From positions 37,132,786-37,196,785 of the forward strand of contig NC_063176.1 in assembly GCF_023159225.1 (NCBI RefSeq): a stretch of DNA of 64,000 bases. The letters run 5' to 3'. The stretch's first letter is position 1, and each line of letters starts with the position of its first letter. This stretch comes from Perognathus longimembris pacificus. Its lineage: Eukaryota; Chordata; Mammalia; Rodentia; Heteromyidae. Positions 1-37,248 of this stretch are shown here, piece after piece. The translations under genes were made by a program, and so were the position numbers. The notes beneath the pieces were generated by a model, which did not search any database, was not told the origin of the DNA, and saw nothing but the letters and a program-made list of their open reading frames with translations.

Positions 1-131
1 TACTACACGTGGTTTAGAAAAACACCCACACAACTGTAGCTATTTGGCCACTCAAGAGTTTGGTCTAAAATTTGATGAATTTGTAGGACAAACTACAGAC
101 ACAGTGACTGTAGGTTAAGAATAAAACAGTA

Positions 132-444
132 CCTTTCCTGTGGTTGTACCTGCACTATCTCTGTATCTTATCTGAGTACATTGGAAACTGTGTTTACTGG
201 TATTAGAACTAGGAAATAGAAAGGGAATACCAAAATCGAGAGACACAGGGTAAAAAAGACAAACGACTACAAAAGCAATATTTGCAAAACTGTTTGGTGT
301 AAATGAACTGAACAACTCATGGGGGGTGGTAAGGGAGAGGGGGGGATGAGGGAGGAGGTAACAAAAAGTACAAGAAATGTATCCAATGCCTAACGTATGA
401 AACTGTAACCTCTCTTTACATCAATTTGACAATTAAAAAAAAAG
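132..444 (+). mobile_element. 5'-truncated L1 3' end
   Basis: Carries the L1 3' UTR seen in several copies here: CTATCTCTGTATCTTATCTG, a G-rich polypurine block (318-358), CAAGAAATGTATCCAATGCC and an A tail. Flanked by AGAATAAAACAGTA at 118-131 and 445-458, a clear target-site duplication. Confidence 0.85.
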
Positions 445-458
445 AGAATAAAACAGTA

Positions 459-735
459 AAGCCAGGTGCCAGTGGCTGATGTCTGTGATCCTAGTTACTC
501 AGGAGGTTGCGATCTGAGGACCAGGGTTCAAGTCTAGCCTGAGCAGAAAAAAGTCTGTGGGACTCTTAACTCCAATTAAAGAGTAAAAACCTAAGAAGTA
601 GAGGTGTGGCACAAGGGATAGAGCACTAGCCTTGAGCAAAACCAGGACACCAAATGGCTGGGAGTGTGGCTTATGTGGTAGAGCACTCACCTGACAAGTT
701 CAAGGCCTTGAGTTCAAACCCCAGCACTAGAAGAA
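459..735 (+). mobile_element. composite SINE (B1-like left half + Geo-type right half)
   Basis: Begins GCCAGGTGCCAGTGGCTGAT, directly after the L1 target duplication, with box-like GTTCAAGTCTAGCC. A tRNA/ID-like unit (GGGAGTGTGGCTTATGTGG) completes the end. Confidence 0.7.
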
Positions 736-1104
736 AAAATCAATTAGCAGAATTGGAACTCGGCACAAGTAGTGCAGATACTCCCATAGAAGCCTGCTAT
801 GTATTGCAGAGAAAGGAAAAAAATAATTAAAGAGGAGAGAAAGGAAGAAAGGGGGCAGGGAGGAGGAAGGAGGCAGGAGGAGACAGAAAATACAATGGCG
901 AGAGGGTAGTTTCTACTGAGTGAACAGGAAGACAAACCCGGCTGTCACACACAGGGTTTAGAGCAGCTGCGGGCTGGATGAATGATGTCCAAGGTAAGCC
1001 ATGAACTAGGTGAAAAGAATAAAGGGAAGATCCAAGTGTGGGGAGTGATATCACATTGGTTTTAATCACTTGATGATAAAACATTTCCTCTTCAAGTGTT
1101 TGCA
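735..1104. other. purine-rich intronic stretch, nothing recognised
   Basis: WDR19 intron DNA with a GGAGGAAGG-type purine run at about 830-885. No exon or clear repeat seen. Confidence 0.4.
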
Positions 1105-1285
1105 GAACTGGAGATGTACTCAGGGCCTTGTACTCTACCAGTGGAGCCACGTCCTCAGTCCTTTTGCTTTTACTTTGTCTTTTTAGGTAGGGGCACCCAC
1201 TAACTTTGCCCAGGCTGGTCTCAGACCTTGATCTTCCTATCTCAGCCTCCTGAGTAGCTACGACCACAGAACCACCACTCCTGGC
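1105..1285 (-). mobile_element. old SINE
   Basis: Diverged antisense copy with CTCAGCCTCCTGAGTAGCTA and GCCCAGGCTGGTCTCAGACC. Confidence 0.6.
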
Positions 1286-1461
1286 TTCAAGACCGTTAAG
1301 GAAGGGGGAGAACAGAAATGACAAGATGTGACCCTGGCTCTCTGAAGAAGTTTCTGGTGAATCTGGGGGGAAAAGTAATATAAATGAAAAACTATAGGGT
1401 GCAGGATATGAAAGGTTAAAAGTAACACAGAACATATAGTATTTATTAATAATTTCTTTGG

Positions 1462-1577
1462 AGCTATACATGATGATATATACCTATAATCCAAGCACTC
1501 AGAAGGGTAGGATAGAAGGATCATGAGTTTGAGGCTAGCCTGGGCTACACAGCAAGACCCTGTCTCAAAGAAAAATC
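1462..1577 (+). mobile_element. B1 SINE
   Basis: 7SL-derived monomer: CCTATAATCCAAGCACTCAG, GGCTAGCCTGGGCTACACAG, CAAGACCCTGTCTCAAAGAA. Confidence 0.8.
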
Positions 1578-1771
1578 TCTCTGGGACGGATACCATGAAA
1601 AATAGAACAAAAGCAGAAAGTTGTCTTGACATTGCTCGTAAACATGGTGTCACAAGGCTAGGATCCTTAGTACTGTGTTGGAGAAAATGTTTACATGAGA
1701 TATACTTCAAAAATACTGACTTCTTTAATCACAGCTGAGAACTAAGCATTTTTGAAATTTTCTAGACTTAC

Positions 1772-27989
<26,218 letters not shown>

Positions 27990-28022
27990 CTCAAAGCTCC
28001 AGCAGCCAAGCGATGTAGGAAG

Positions 28023-28034
28023 TGCGCAGGCGCA
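28023..28034. promoter_or_regulatory. NRF1-like palindrome
   Basis: TGCGCAGGCGCA, close to the NRF1 consensus (Y)GCGCAYGCGC(R), 34 bp upstream of the WDR19 ATG and probably at or near the transcription start. A second copy, GCGCCTGCGCA, is at 28336-28346. Confidence 0.5.
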
Positions 28035-28067
28035 CCCGGTCCCCTCCTAGAAGGCTAGAGCGTTCCC

Positions 28068-28081
28068 GTCACCCAGGAGAC
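28068..28081 (-). promoter_or_regulatory. X-box-like (RFX) site in the WDR19 promoter
   Basis: Minus strand GTCTCC-TG-GGTGAC fits the loose ciliary X-box pattern RYYNYY-N(1-3)-RRNRAC. It lies about 80 bp upstream of the ATG, where ciliary genes often carry RFX sites. One half-site (GTCACC on plus) is canonical; the other departs at two positions from GTNRCC-NN-RGYAAC. Function is inferred. Confidence 0.5.
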
Positions 28082-28335
28082 CGCGCGAGCGGCGACCAAT
28101 CAGAGGGTACTAGATGAGGGGCGGGGGTCAGGAGGCGGGGCTCCACTGGAGCCTTCCAAGAGTAAAGGGGGCGGGGAAAAGGAGGCAAGGACGTAGTCAC
28201 GTGTTGGAGGCGGAGCGAAGCCCCGCCAAGTTGGGCGTCGCGAGTTCTCGTAGAGCCTCTCAACTTCCTGCCTGCCTCTGATTGGTTGAAACTGGAGACT
28301 GGTCCTCGGGAGGCGGGTTCTATGAGCCCTGAAAG

Positions 28336-28346
28336 GCGCCTGCGCA
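28336..28346. promoter_or_regulatory. second NRF1-like palindrome
   Basis: GCGCCTGCGCA about 350 bp upstream of the WDR19 ATG, beside the minus-strand CCAAT box. It could serve WDR19 or a divergent plus-strand transcript. Confidence 0.4.
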
Positions 28347-29219
28347 ATGTGTCACTTTAAGGAGCTAATCGTAGCGTGAGTGGGCTCTGAGAAGTTAGCA
28401 AGAAAATAAAAACACCTGGCGCGCGGTGTTGGCGTGAAGGAGGCGGGGACTGGCTCTCGGGACCGCTGTCCCCTCGCAGTCTAGGCGGTCTAGGCGTCAC
28501 AACCTTCTTCCGTAGTACTTGTGCCTCTTGTTTACAGCATGGAAGGGCAGCTCTGCCTGAGCTTTTCAAAATGCCAAGACTTGCCATCGTTTTGTTTTCT
28601 TCTTTCCAGTGTCGTCTAGGAATCTGACTTAGGGAACATCAAATAAGGATTTAATAGAATTAATGATAAGAATTTATGGATTTTTAAAGTGGGATTTTTG
28701 CAGTAAGATTTTTTTTTTCCAGTTGATTCCTAATATCAAGCCATGTGAAATTAAACTACACATCAATAACAGAAAGTTAGCCGGAGAATACCAAAATACA
28801 TGGAGGCTGTAAACAACATATGTCTAAATAATAATAAGGGTCAAAGAATAAATTTCAAGGGAAATTAAAAACTTAAATGAAAACGAAAATACAGCTTCCT
28901 AGTTTTTGAGGGGGTGCAGTGAAAAGACTATTTAGAAGGAAATGTATAGTATTGAATGTAAATGTTAGGGAAGAAGACCTGAAAATGATATAAGCTTCCA
29001 TTTTAGGAAATTAGAAGCAAAGTAAGAAGAAAAAAAAGAGATTAAAAACTACATCAGAAATCAGTGAAATAAAAAACAGGAAAAAGCAAGATCAAAAGCA
29101 GGTACATTTAATAGATCAATAAAGTTGATGATCTAGGTAGGTCTAAAAGGGAGAGAAAACAAAAATTACTATCATGAATCTGAATACTATATTTTAATAT
29201 ATATTAAAAAGTTGAATCA

Positions 29220-29404
29220 GGGGCTGGGAATGTGGCCTAGTTGCAAGAGTGCTTGCCTCTTAAACATGAAGGCCTAAGTTCGATTCCTCAGCACCACATA
29301 CATAGAAAAAGCCGGAAGTGGTGCTGTGGCAGAGTGCTAGCCTTGAGCAAAAAGAAGCCAGGGACAGTGCTCAGGCCCTGAGTTCAAGCCCTAGGACTGG
29401 CAAA
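29220..29404 (+). mobile_element. IDL-Geo-type dimeric SINE
   Basis: AAAAAGTTGAATCA ends just before the element and recurs directly after its A tail. Confidence 0.88.
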
Positions 29405-29465
29405 AAAAAAAAAAGTTGAATCAATAGTTAACCTTTAGAAGAGAAAAGTAACAGGCCCTATTGAG

Positions 29466-29722
29466 TTTTTTTGTTTGTTTGTTTGTTTGTTTGTTTTGGT
29501 CACTTGTCGGGATTGAACTGTGGGCCTGGGTACTGTCTCTGAGCTTCTGCTCCAGGCTAGAGCTCTACTACTTGAGCCACAATGCACTTCCAGTTTTCTG
29601 ATATTTTATTGCAGATAAGAGTCTCACAGACTTTTCTGCCCAGCTGGCTTTGAACCATATGCTGATCTCAGCCTCCAGAGTAGCTAGGATTACAGGTGTG
29701 AGCCACAGGCTACCTAGCCCCT
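29466..29722 (-). mobile_element. composite SINE with (TTTG)n tail
   Basis: TTTG repeat at 29466-29498, then antisense Geo-type and left halves. Confidence 0.75.
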
Positions 29723-30459
29723 ATGGATTTTATTGACCTGTTGTACGAAATATTTAAGGAAGCTATTTTATCTATTCTCTGTAGCGTTTTCAAGAAAATG
29801 AGCTGAGGAACTACTTCCAGGCTCATTTTATGAAACCAACATTATACTCATACCAAAACCCAAAGAAAACTACACGCCAATATTCATGTGAATACGAGTT
29901 CAAAGCCAACAAATAACAAATTAATTAGCAAATAGAATCCAATAATATATAAAAAGAATTACATACTATTGCCTAAGTACAACTTATTTCAGACATGCAA
30001 GGCTGATTGCACAATTGAGAAATAATTGATAAAGTTCATATCACAGGCTAAAGAAAAATATATGTGATTATATCAATACACAGAGAAAATATACCAAAAA
30101 ATATAACATCCAATCATGATTAAAATTCTCAACTAATAATAGAGGCGAAATTCCCAACAAGACTAAGAATATGTACAAAAACCTCTATATCTCACATTAT
30201 ACTTAATGGTGTAAAACATGAAGTTTGTCTACTAAGGAATGAGGCACATAGGTCCCCTCTTGCCACCTTTTCAACACTAAAGTAGCAATTCTAACTAATG
30301 CAATAAGATAATAAATGGTATACTGACTAGAAAAGGGGGAAGATTATTTTTTTCTTTTACAGGTGATTTGAATGTCTATGTGGAAAATCTAAAAGAACGA
30401 ACCAAAAAATGATATTGCAGCAAGGTTTCAAGGTACAGTGCTATATACAAAAGATAATT

Positions 30460-30698
30460 ACTAGCTGGGTGCCAGTGTCATATACCTTTAATCCTAGCTA
30501 CTCAGGAGGCTGAGATCTGAGGATCGAGGTTTGAAGCCAGCCCAGGCATAAAAGTCATCGTGAGACTCCTTATCTCTAATTAAGCACTCAAAAACCTGAA
30601 GTGGTGCTATGGCTCAACTGGTAGAGCACTAGCCTTGAGCACAAAGAGGCTTAGGAACAGTGCCCAGACCCTGAGTTCAAGCTCCACAACTGACAAAA
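30460..30698 (+). mobile_element. composite SINE
   Basis: GCTGGGTGCCAGTGTCATAT to CAAGCTCCACAACTGAC plus A tail. Confidence 0.75.
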
Positions 30699-31007
30699 AA
30701 AGTCAATCACTCTCCTATATGCCAGCAATGAACAAATGGAATTTAAAATTATAAACACAATACAATATATTACTACCTCCAAAGTGAAACACATACCAAC
30801 ATGTATAAGATCTAAATGTATAAAACTATAAAATCCTGATAGATTTCAGAGAAGAACTAAATGAAAGAGAGACAGCAGTGTATGTTCATGGGTAAGAAGA
30901 CAGAATTTTAAGATGTCAGCTTCCCCTAATATGATCTGTATATCCATCAAACAAGATATATTGTGAATAAACTGATTTGGAAGTTTATAGGTAAAAGACT
31001 TCTAACA

Positions 31008-31207
31008 GGGGCTAGGGATTTGGCCTAGTGGTAGAGTGCTTGCCTAGCATGCACCAAGCCATGAGTTTGATTTCTTGGTACCACATACACAGAAATAGCC
31101 AAAAGTGGCACTGTGGCTTAAGTAGTAGAGTGCTATTCTTGAGCATAAAGAGCTTAAGGACAGTGCCCAGGCCCTGAGTTCAAGCCCCAGGACTGGAAAA
31201 AAAAAAA
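31008..31207 (+). mobile_element. IDL-Geo-type dimeric SINE
   Basis: GGGGCTAGGGATTTGGCCTA to CCCCAGGACTGG plus A tail. Confidence 0.82.
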
Positions 31208-31413
31208 GACTTAGAACAGCCTCATCAATATTGGAGAACAAGAACAATTTGGAACACTAAATGACTTCAAGACTAACTATAAACTACAGAATCAAGACAA
31301 TATGATACTAGTGAGAGAATGGACAAATAGGCTGATAGAACATAATATCCCAGAATAGATTCAAATAGATCGAGTCATGTGAACTTTGACAATGAGTCAA
31401 GACAAAAGAAGTA

Positions 31414-31626
31414 GGGGCTGGGGATATAGCCTAGTGGCAAGAGTGCCTGCCTCGGATACACGAGGCCCTAGGTTCGATTCCCCAGCACCACATATACAGA
31501 AAACGGCCAGAAGCGGCGCTGTGGCTCAAGTGGCGGAGTGCTAGCCTTGAGCGGGAAGAAGCCAGGGACAGTGCTCGGGCCCTGAGTCCAAGGCCCAGGA
31601 CTGGCCAAAAAAAAAAAAAAAAAAAA
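31414..31626 (+). mobile_element. IDL-Geo-type dimeric SINE
   Basis: Perfect 15-bp duplication AAGACAAAAGAAGTA at 31399-31413 and 31627-31641, inside the old L1. Confidence 0.92.
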
Positions 31627-31892
31627 AAGACAAAAGAAGTAAAGCATATGGCTACGGAACAACTGGATATATATGATCCCTCACACCATGATTCTCCTGC
31701 CTCAACCCCCCGAGTACCTGGGACTACAGGGTCTACAGGTACATCGTGACACCAGTTTACGTTGTTGTTTTTTTTTTTCAATTACCAAAGAAAGTAGTCT
31801 TATTTGACAAAGAAATGCAGCTATCTATTCATATCTGTTGTTATAAAATGATATGAGATGGCATGTGTGTTATCACAAGAATGAAAATAGCA

Positions 31893-32130
31893 AGCTGTAC
31901 ACTGGTGGCTCAACCTGGACTCCTAGCTCCTTAGGAGGCTGAGATCAGAGGATCATGGTTCAAAGTCAGCTCAAGCAGAAAAGTCCATGAGACTCTTATC
32001 TTTAATGAACCACCAGAAAACTGGAAGTGGAGCTGAGGCTCAAGTGGTAGAGCACTAGCCTTGAGCAAGAATTGCTCAAGGACAACACCCAGGTCCGCAG
32101 TTGAAGCCCCATAACCAACAACAAAAAGAT
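31893..32130 (+). mobile_element. composite SINE
   Basis: CAAGCTGTACACTGGTGGCT to GTTGAAGCCCCATAACC. Confidence 0.7.
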
Positions 32131-32139
32131 TTAAAATAG

Positions 32140-32653
32140 CACATTTAGGAAGCAAATTGTGAACCTGTGTGTGTGGCCTCAGAAGAGCAAATTTTTGTTC
32201 TTTAATGACAGTGTCCAGACTATATAATAGTGTTTTTTTAACTGTCTCGTTGCACGACAGAATTTGAATGTTCTAAATCAATAACCTTCATACTTTTTTT
32301 CACCTTTCTGTGGCTGCTTGGGCTCCTCAGGACAGTTCTTCGTCTCTATTTGGTGTTGGCACATGTTTCTGTCATTTGTGTGTGTAGTTTGGGTCTAAGA
32401 TGGTTCACCAAGATGACTGATATTTTATTCTTCTTATAAACTGACAGATTGTTTGGAGCCATTGACAATTGCTTTCTTACAGGTGGCCTTTTGTATGTGT
32501 CCTCTCCTTGTGATCCAAGGTCTTTAAAACATGGTGGCTGGATCCTGAGATTCCAAGAGTGAGCTCCCAGATGCAAAACTGACAATTGAACTGGCAGAAG
32601 ATCCAGCCAGAATTCAAGAGGAAACACCTTCCATGTATGGATGGGGAAGCCAC
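32140..32653. other. intergenic DNA, possible unclassified transposon remnant
   Basis: ACATGGTGGCTGGATCCTGA and CCAAGAGTGAGCTCCCAG resemble fragments of old transposons, but I cannot name a family. No gene seen. Confidence 0.3.
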
Positions 32654-32667
32654 AAAGAATTTATGGT

Positions 32668-32875
32668 GGGGCTGGGGATATGGCCTAGTGGCAAGAGTGC
32701 TTGCCTCATATACATGAGGCCCTGGGTTCGATTCCCCAGCACCACATATACAGAAAATGGCCAGAAGTGGCGCTGTGGCTCAAGTGGCAGAGTGCTAGCC
32801 TTGAGCAAAAAGAAGCCAGGGACAGTGCTCAGGCCCTGAGTCCAAGCCCCAGGACTGGCCAAAAAAAAAAAAAAA
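32668..32875 (+). mobile_element. IDL-Geo-type dimeric SINE
   Basis: Duplication AAAGAATTTATGGT at 32654-32667 and 32876-32889. Among the most consensus-like copies here. Confidence 0.92.
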
Positions 32876-32999
32876 AAAGAATTTATGGTCATCTTTACCT
32901 ATCACGAGTGCCAACAGAAGTCAGGAGAACGCATGCAACCTGTTCTAATTCTAAACAGATCAGTATCAATCAAGCATCCAACATTTATAATATGCAATT

Positions 33000-33470
33000 G
33001 ACGCATTTTCAAAGTTTTGAGACAATTTTTATCTCTAAGCTTTATTAAAAACAAAACATAAAAGTTTTATGTAGAAGGACCTGAGAAGAATTGAATTAGA
33101 ACATAAACAAAAAGTGGGTTTTCCTTCAACAAACAATTTTTAAAACAGATGACATGATCATACATAACACATTTGTTTTCTTCTAACATGGAAGAAAATC
33201 AATATCATTAACAATTACAGATTGCACATCTGCTGTTTCAGCTGTTCATAATGCCATGGAGGGCCATGAAGTGTGGCGACTTGCAATCTTGTGCTCAGAA
33301 TTGAAGTTAAACACTTGGAGGGTGGTCTATGGCTCATGTCACGTACCTTATGGCTGAACTCTTTCCTGTCTGGCATTTGTAAACCACTGGAAATTTCCAT
33401 CCCATTTGTCATCATATGCATTGGTAAGTGAATTAAATGTGTTTATTTGTGGCAAATATTTCTCAAGTAG
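33000..33470. other. unassigned intergenic segment
   Basis: A 69-codon minus-strand frame (33421-33215) and an AATAAA hexamer on minus near 33045 might suggest an old 3' end. There is no poly-A tract and no recognisable protein. Probably non-coding. Confidence 0.3.
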
Positions 33471-33530
33471 GAAAAAAAGCTATATGTAAACAGTTGGCGA
33501 ATCAAAGTTAAAAAGTTAAAAATAAGAGGC

Positions 33531-33645
33531 TGGACAGTGATACAAGCCTGTAATCCCAGCTACTTGAGAAACTAAAGCAGGAGGGTTGAGAGTTCAAGAA
33601 CAACCTGGTCTACATAGTGAGACTTCCTCATTACAAAAAATGGTT
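33531..33645 (+). mobile_element. B1 SINE
   Basis: GGCTGGACAGTGATACAAGC, TGTAATCCCAGCTACTTGAG, CAACCTGGTCTACATAGTGA. Confidence 0.8.
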
Positions 33646-33796
33646 AAGAATTTCCTGTATGTTTCATTATTTCATTATATATATGCATTATATAGTACAT
33701 CTGCACATATATAAATATATAATTTATACATAAATATATATATAACCATGTATGCAGATATATATGTTTTGTTTTTTTTAAGAAGGGAACCTCCAT

Positions 33797-33872
33797 GGGG
33801 TTGGAGACAGAGCTTGGAGTCAGGACACCTGCTTAGCTTGCATAAAACATTGGGTTTCATCTCCAGCACCTG
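33797..33872 (+). mobile_element. ID-like SINE fragment
   Basis: GGGGTTGGAGACAGAGCTTG to CATCTCCAGCACC. An AT-rich TATA microsatellite precedes it (33672-33765). Confidence 0.55.
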
Positions 33873-33889
33873 CTTCCCAAATTGAAAAT

Positions 33890-34390
33890 TTTATAAAAAG
33901 AATAAAAAAATGACTTTCCCAAAAATCTTAAGGAAAAATTATTTTTGAGAAGGATTATCTAAAATTGCTAGGCTGAATTTTGTAAAATTTCTGATAAGAT
34001 AGTGCCTTCAACATAAGCATTTTATTGCTGAAATTAGGCACACTTCCTGTGATTTTTATCACGAGTTCATTGGTAGCCCTGGTCATTGCAGTCATACATA
34101 ACATAGGAGCACTGCGATGGAGAAGAGGAGCAGCCCTCGGCTCACAGGAGCACAGAAGGCAGGCTGCTGTTCTGGGTGCGGGCAGTTCTGCTGGATACAG
34201 AGAACTCCATATACCAACTCTAGACGAGGCCCTCCTGAGACCGCAGTCAAGTGAGACAGCACAGACTGATCGGTAATTCTGTATGAATGTACACAAATAG
34301 GGAATCTGTGCCATGCCTCAAATGCCAGCACCCCCCACCCCGCAGACGATACTAATGAAAATTTCTTTTTCCTCTCTCTCTTTTCTTTTT
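33890..34390. other. intergenic DNA, nothing recognised
   Basis: The plus frame 34025-34276 begins with TTG, not ATG, and has no family resemblance. I do not call it a gene. Confidence 0.4.
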
Positions 34391-34405
34391 AAAATAGCAA
34401 TTACA

Positions 34406-35022
34406 CCATTTGCAAGGAAATGGAAGGACTTGGAAAAAATTATACTAAGTGAAGTGAGCCAGACCCAAAGAAACATGGACTCTATGGTCTCCCTTACTGG
34501 GAATAATTAGTACAGGTTTAAGCAAGTCATAGCAGAGCATCACAAGAGCCCAATAGCTATACCCTTATGAACACATAAGATGATGCTAAGTGAAATGAAC
34601 TCTATGTTATGGAAACGATTGTTATTTCACAGTTGTAACTACTTCCAACTTCCCATGTGTATCTGTAGCTTCTATTATTGATGATGTTCTTGTATCACCT
34701 TCCAGTGGTTGTACCTACACTATCTCTGTAATCCTATCTGAGTATATTGGAAACCGTGTATACTAGTATTAGAAGTAGGAAATTGAAAGGGAATACCAAA
34801 ATTGAGAAACACAGGGTAAAAAAAGACAAACAACTACAAAAGCAATACTTGCAAAACTGTTTGGTGAAAGTGAACTGAACACCTCAGGGGGGGAAAAGGA
34901 AAGGGGGAGAAGGGAGATGGGTATGAGGGACAAGGTAACAAACAGTACAAGAAATGTATCCAATGCCTAACGTATGAAACTGTAACCTCTCTGTACATCA
35001 TTTTGATAATAAAATTTTGAAA
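34406..35022 (+). mobile_element. 5'-truncated L1 3' end
   Basis: Contains the end of ORF2 (FARKWKDLEKIILSEVSQTQ ... SLTGNN), the G-rich 3' UTR and a short A-rich end. Perfect 15-bp duplication AAAATAGCAATTACA at 34391-34405 and 35023-35037. Confidence 0.93.
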
Positions 35023-35304
35023 AAAATAGCAATTACAGCTTACTAGTTTGGGTATAGATGATAGATGATGGGCAGTTGCATATATCTATAGATCTATACA
35101 GATCTAAATTTATACATATATCAAAATACATATTCATTTGGAAACTATATATAGAATTGTTTGACATAGCTTTTATATTCTATAGGAATGGTTTTTATAC
35201 TGGATTGTGCTTAAAACATGGCTTCTTCACTCAGATACTACCGATGTGATTTATGAAATAACACTACCTGTAGAAGTGGAAATGGTTGTGAGTAGTAAAG
35301 GCTC

Positions 35305-37162
35305 AGGATGCACATAAGTTTATATTGAGTCATTGGTCCCTAGTTGGTGGTGCTATTTTAGGCGTTTTTGGAAACTCTGGAGAGTGGAAATGAGCTTGTA
35401 GGTCACTGGGGATGAGTCCTTGGGGATATCTTGTCCCTGGCCCCTTCCTCTGTCTCACTCTCTGCGGCCACTTAGTGAACAAACTCCTCCACGTGCCTGC
35501 TGCCCAAGTTCTGCCCAAGTGCATGGAGCTAAGAAATCATGCACACAACTCTTGGAAACAATGAGCCCAAATAAACCTTTCCTGCTTGAAGTTGTTTGTG
35601 TCAGGCATTTTAGCCACAGCTAGACAATAGTCACTAATACAAAAAACTGGCACCGGAAGTGGGGATGCTGCAGTGACTAAGCTGACCGTGTGTTTTTTAA
35701 GTTGTAAGAGCTTGGAGATGTGGGCTACCAAAGTCCCAGAATGCCTTAAGCAGGTCTCCTGGGTGATTCTGGCAGGAAACCAGAAGTCCAGAATCCCTAA
35801 AGGACAGTGTGGACAGTGAAACCAAGGTTTGGGAGATTTCGTAGAGGAATGAGGAGTTGATTGGAACTGGAGGTCACATTTAGGTTACATTTTTGGCAAA
35901 GAGCATATCTCCATCTTGTCCATATCCTGAGATGTTGAGGATGCCAAATTTAAAAGAAATAGTCTAATGAATTTGGCAGATGAAATTCCAAGACAACATA
36001 GCATTTAGGCTACGACATGGATATCGCTGCTTTTAGCCAGGATTGTGGGCAGAATTGGGAGCGAGAAGCAGAGAGGAAGGATTTGAAAACATATGCACCT
36101 TGCCAGAAAAAGAAACTCCGTAAAAGTTGTAGACAAGAATAGAGTGGTTGGTAAAAAGATAAGTGCCACTAAAAATAAAAAGCCAAGAAATATGCATGGG
36201 GATAGGTTGAAACCATCTCAGAAGCAAGCAAGTCATGACACACTGAGGGGTGGAAGGCTGAAAACTCCCTTGACGTGCTCCCAGGGGGAAGGCGGCTGAT
36301 GAGCTGGTGCTAATGGTGGTGGTGGTGGGTGGTTGTGTTCCCTGCTTACACAGAGCAGCCTGCGGTCGAGTTGCAGTGTGCCCGGCTGCCTAGGCACTCA
36401 GAGGCCAGTTCAGCTAGGATCAAAGTGAAGGACAGATCTAGAATCTTCCATAGGATGCTGGTTTGAATGCAGGCATTCAAAATGCAAGGGTTGCAGGATT
36501 TCCAGCGAAAGCATGGGAGGCCTGGATTCCCGCCTGCAGCCCTTGAGAGGTGAGTCATGAAGCTACAAGGAGGCCCCAGGATGTTGGAGATGCCAGAGCC
36601 AAGCAGTGGCCCCAGACTAGGGGAGAAGGTAGGTGAGCTGCAAAAGGCGAGACACATGGAGTCACTCCATGCCAAGCCAGTTGGGGGGCCCATGCAGTGG
36701 TGTCTCCAGGAACCCTGGCTGCTGGATCTGGAGCTGCAGGATTTACAGTTTGATTTTGCTTGCATCTGATCCTTTCCTAATCTCCCCTATTCTTTCCTTT
36801 TGCAATGAGAATGATTTCCCTGAGCCATTGTGTGTTTTCTTTTTCTTTTTACATTTTCAGTACTGTGACTTAAACTCAAGGCCTCATGCTCTTGTGTTTT
36901 TTGCTCATGGCTGATGCTCTATCACCTGAGCTACATCTATCTCCACTTGCTGCCTTTTGTTGGCTAATTGGAGAGAAGAGTCTTTAGATTTATCTGTCCA
37001 GGCTGATTCCAAATCTTGATTCTCAGATCTTAGCTTACTGAGTAGCTAGGATGTATAGGTGTGAACCAATGGCACCTGTTTGTTGTTGTTTTTTTTTTCT
37101 TAAAATGAGCTTGCCTTAAGACTCAGGTGTTTTGTCACAGTATGAAAAAGCTAGCTAATACA
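35305..37162 (+). mobile_element. MaLR-like LTR retrotransposon remnant
   Basis: Left LTR-like unit (about 35305-35640): GGTCCCTAGTTGGTGGTGCT, TATCTTGTCCCTGGCCCCTT, an AATAAACC polyadenylation-type motif, and CAGGCATTTTAGCCACAGCT ending CTAATACA. A body without coding capacity follows (35640-36780). Then come a SINE and a second partial LTR end (CTCAGGTGTTTTGTCACAGT ... GCTAATAC, 37122-37162). MaLR elements are non-autonomous ERVL relatives; no gag, pol or env frame is visible. Family assignment is from memory. Confidence 0.55.
36838..37076 (-). mobile_element. composite SINE inside the LTR element
   Basis: Antisense, diverged: AACTCAAGGCCTCATGCTCT and CTTACTGAGTAGCTAGGATG. Confidence 0.65.
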
Positions 37163-37206
37163 GATAGGTTTGCTAAAACAATCATAAAAAAAACCCCACA
37201 TTATTT

Positions 37207-37248
37207 TCAGACGAGATCGGGTGCGTTCAGGGTGGTATGGCCATAGAC
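37207..37248 (-). pseudogene. 5S rRNA-derived tailless retropseudogene
   Basis: The minus strand matches nucleotides 1-42 of 5S rRNA: GTCTATGGCCATACCACCCT and then GAACGCACCCGATCTCGTCTG, with two C/G-to-T/A changes. It is flanked by ACCCCACATTATTTTCA at 37193-37209 and 37247-37263, a perfect 17-bp duplication. There is no poly-A; the 3' truncation point overlaps the duplication by TGA. Confidence 0.85.

Larger units (their letters stand above)
28640..31790 (+). mobile_element. decayed L1 (ORF2) interrupted by younger SINEs
   Basis: Translation on plus, allowing many stops and frameshifts, shows L1 ORF2 landmarks in order: INNRKLAGE-like, ILIPKPKENYTPI, LANRIQ, then YWYKNRDIDQ-region relatives (NYKLQNQDNMILVREWTNRL). 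SINEs at 29220, 29500, 30460, 31008 and 31414 interrupt it. An old, dead element. Confidence 0.7.

Noticed and set aside
32633..33048. Repeated predicted peptides like [21 protein letters not shown] and [17 protein letters not shown] across the window
   Set aside because: They are two strands of the same IDL-Geo SINE translated many times; copies end in the SINE A tail and are not genes.
34025..34276. 83-codon plus frame with a hydrophobic N-terminus
   Set aside because: Its first codon is TTG, there is no promoter or splice context, and no recognisable family.
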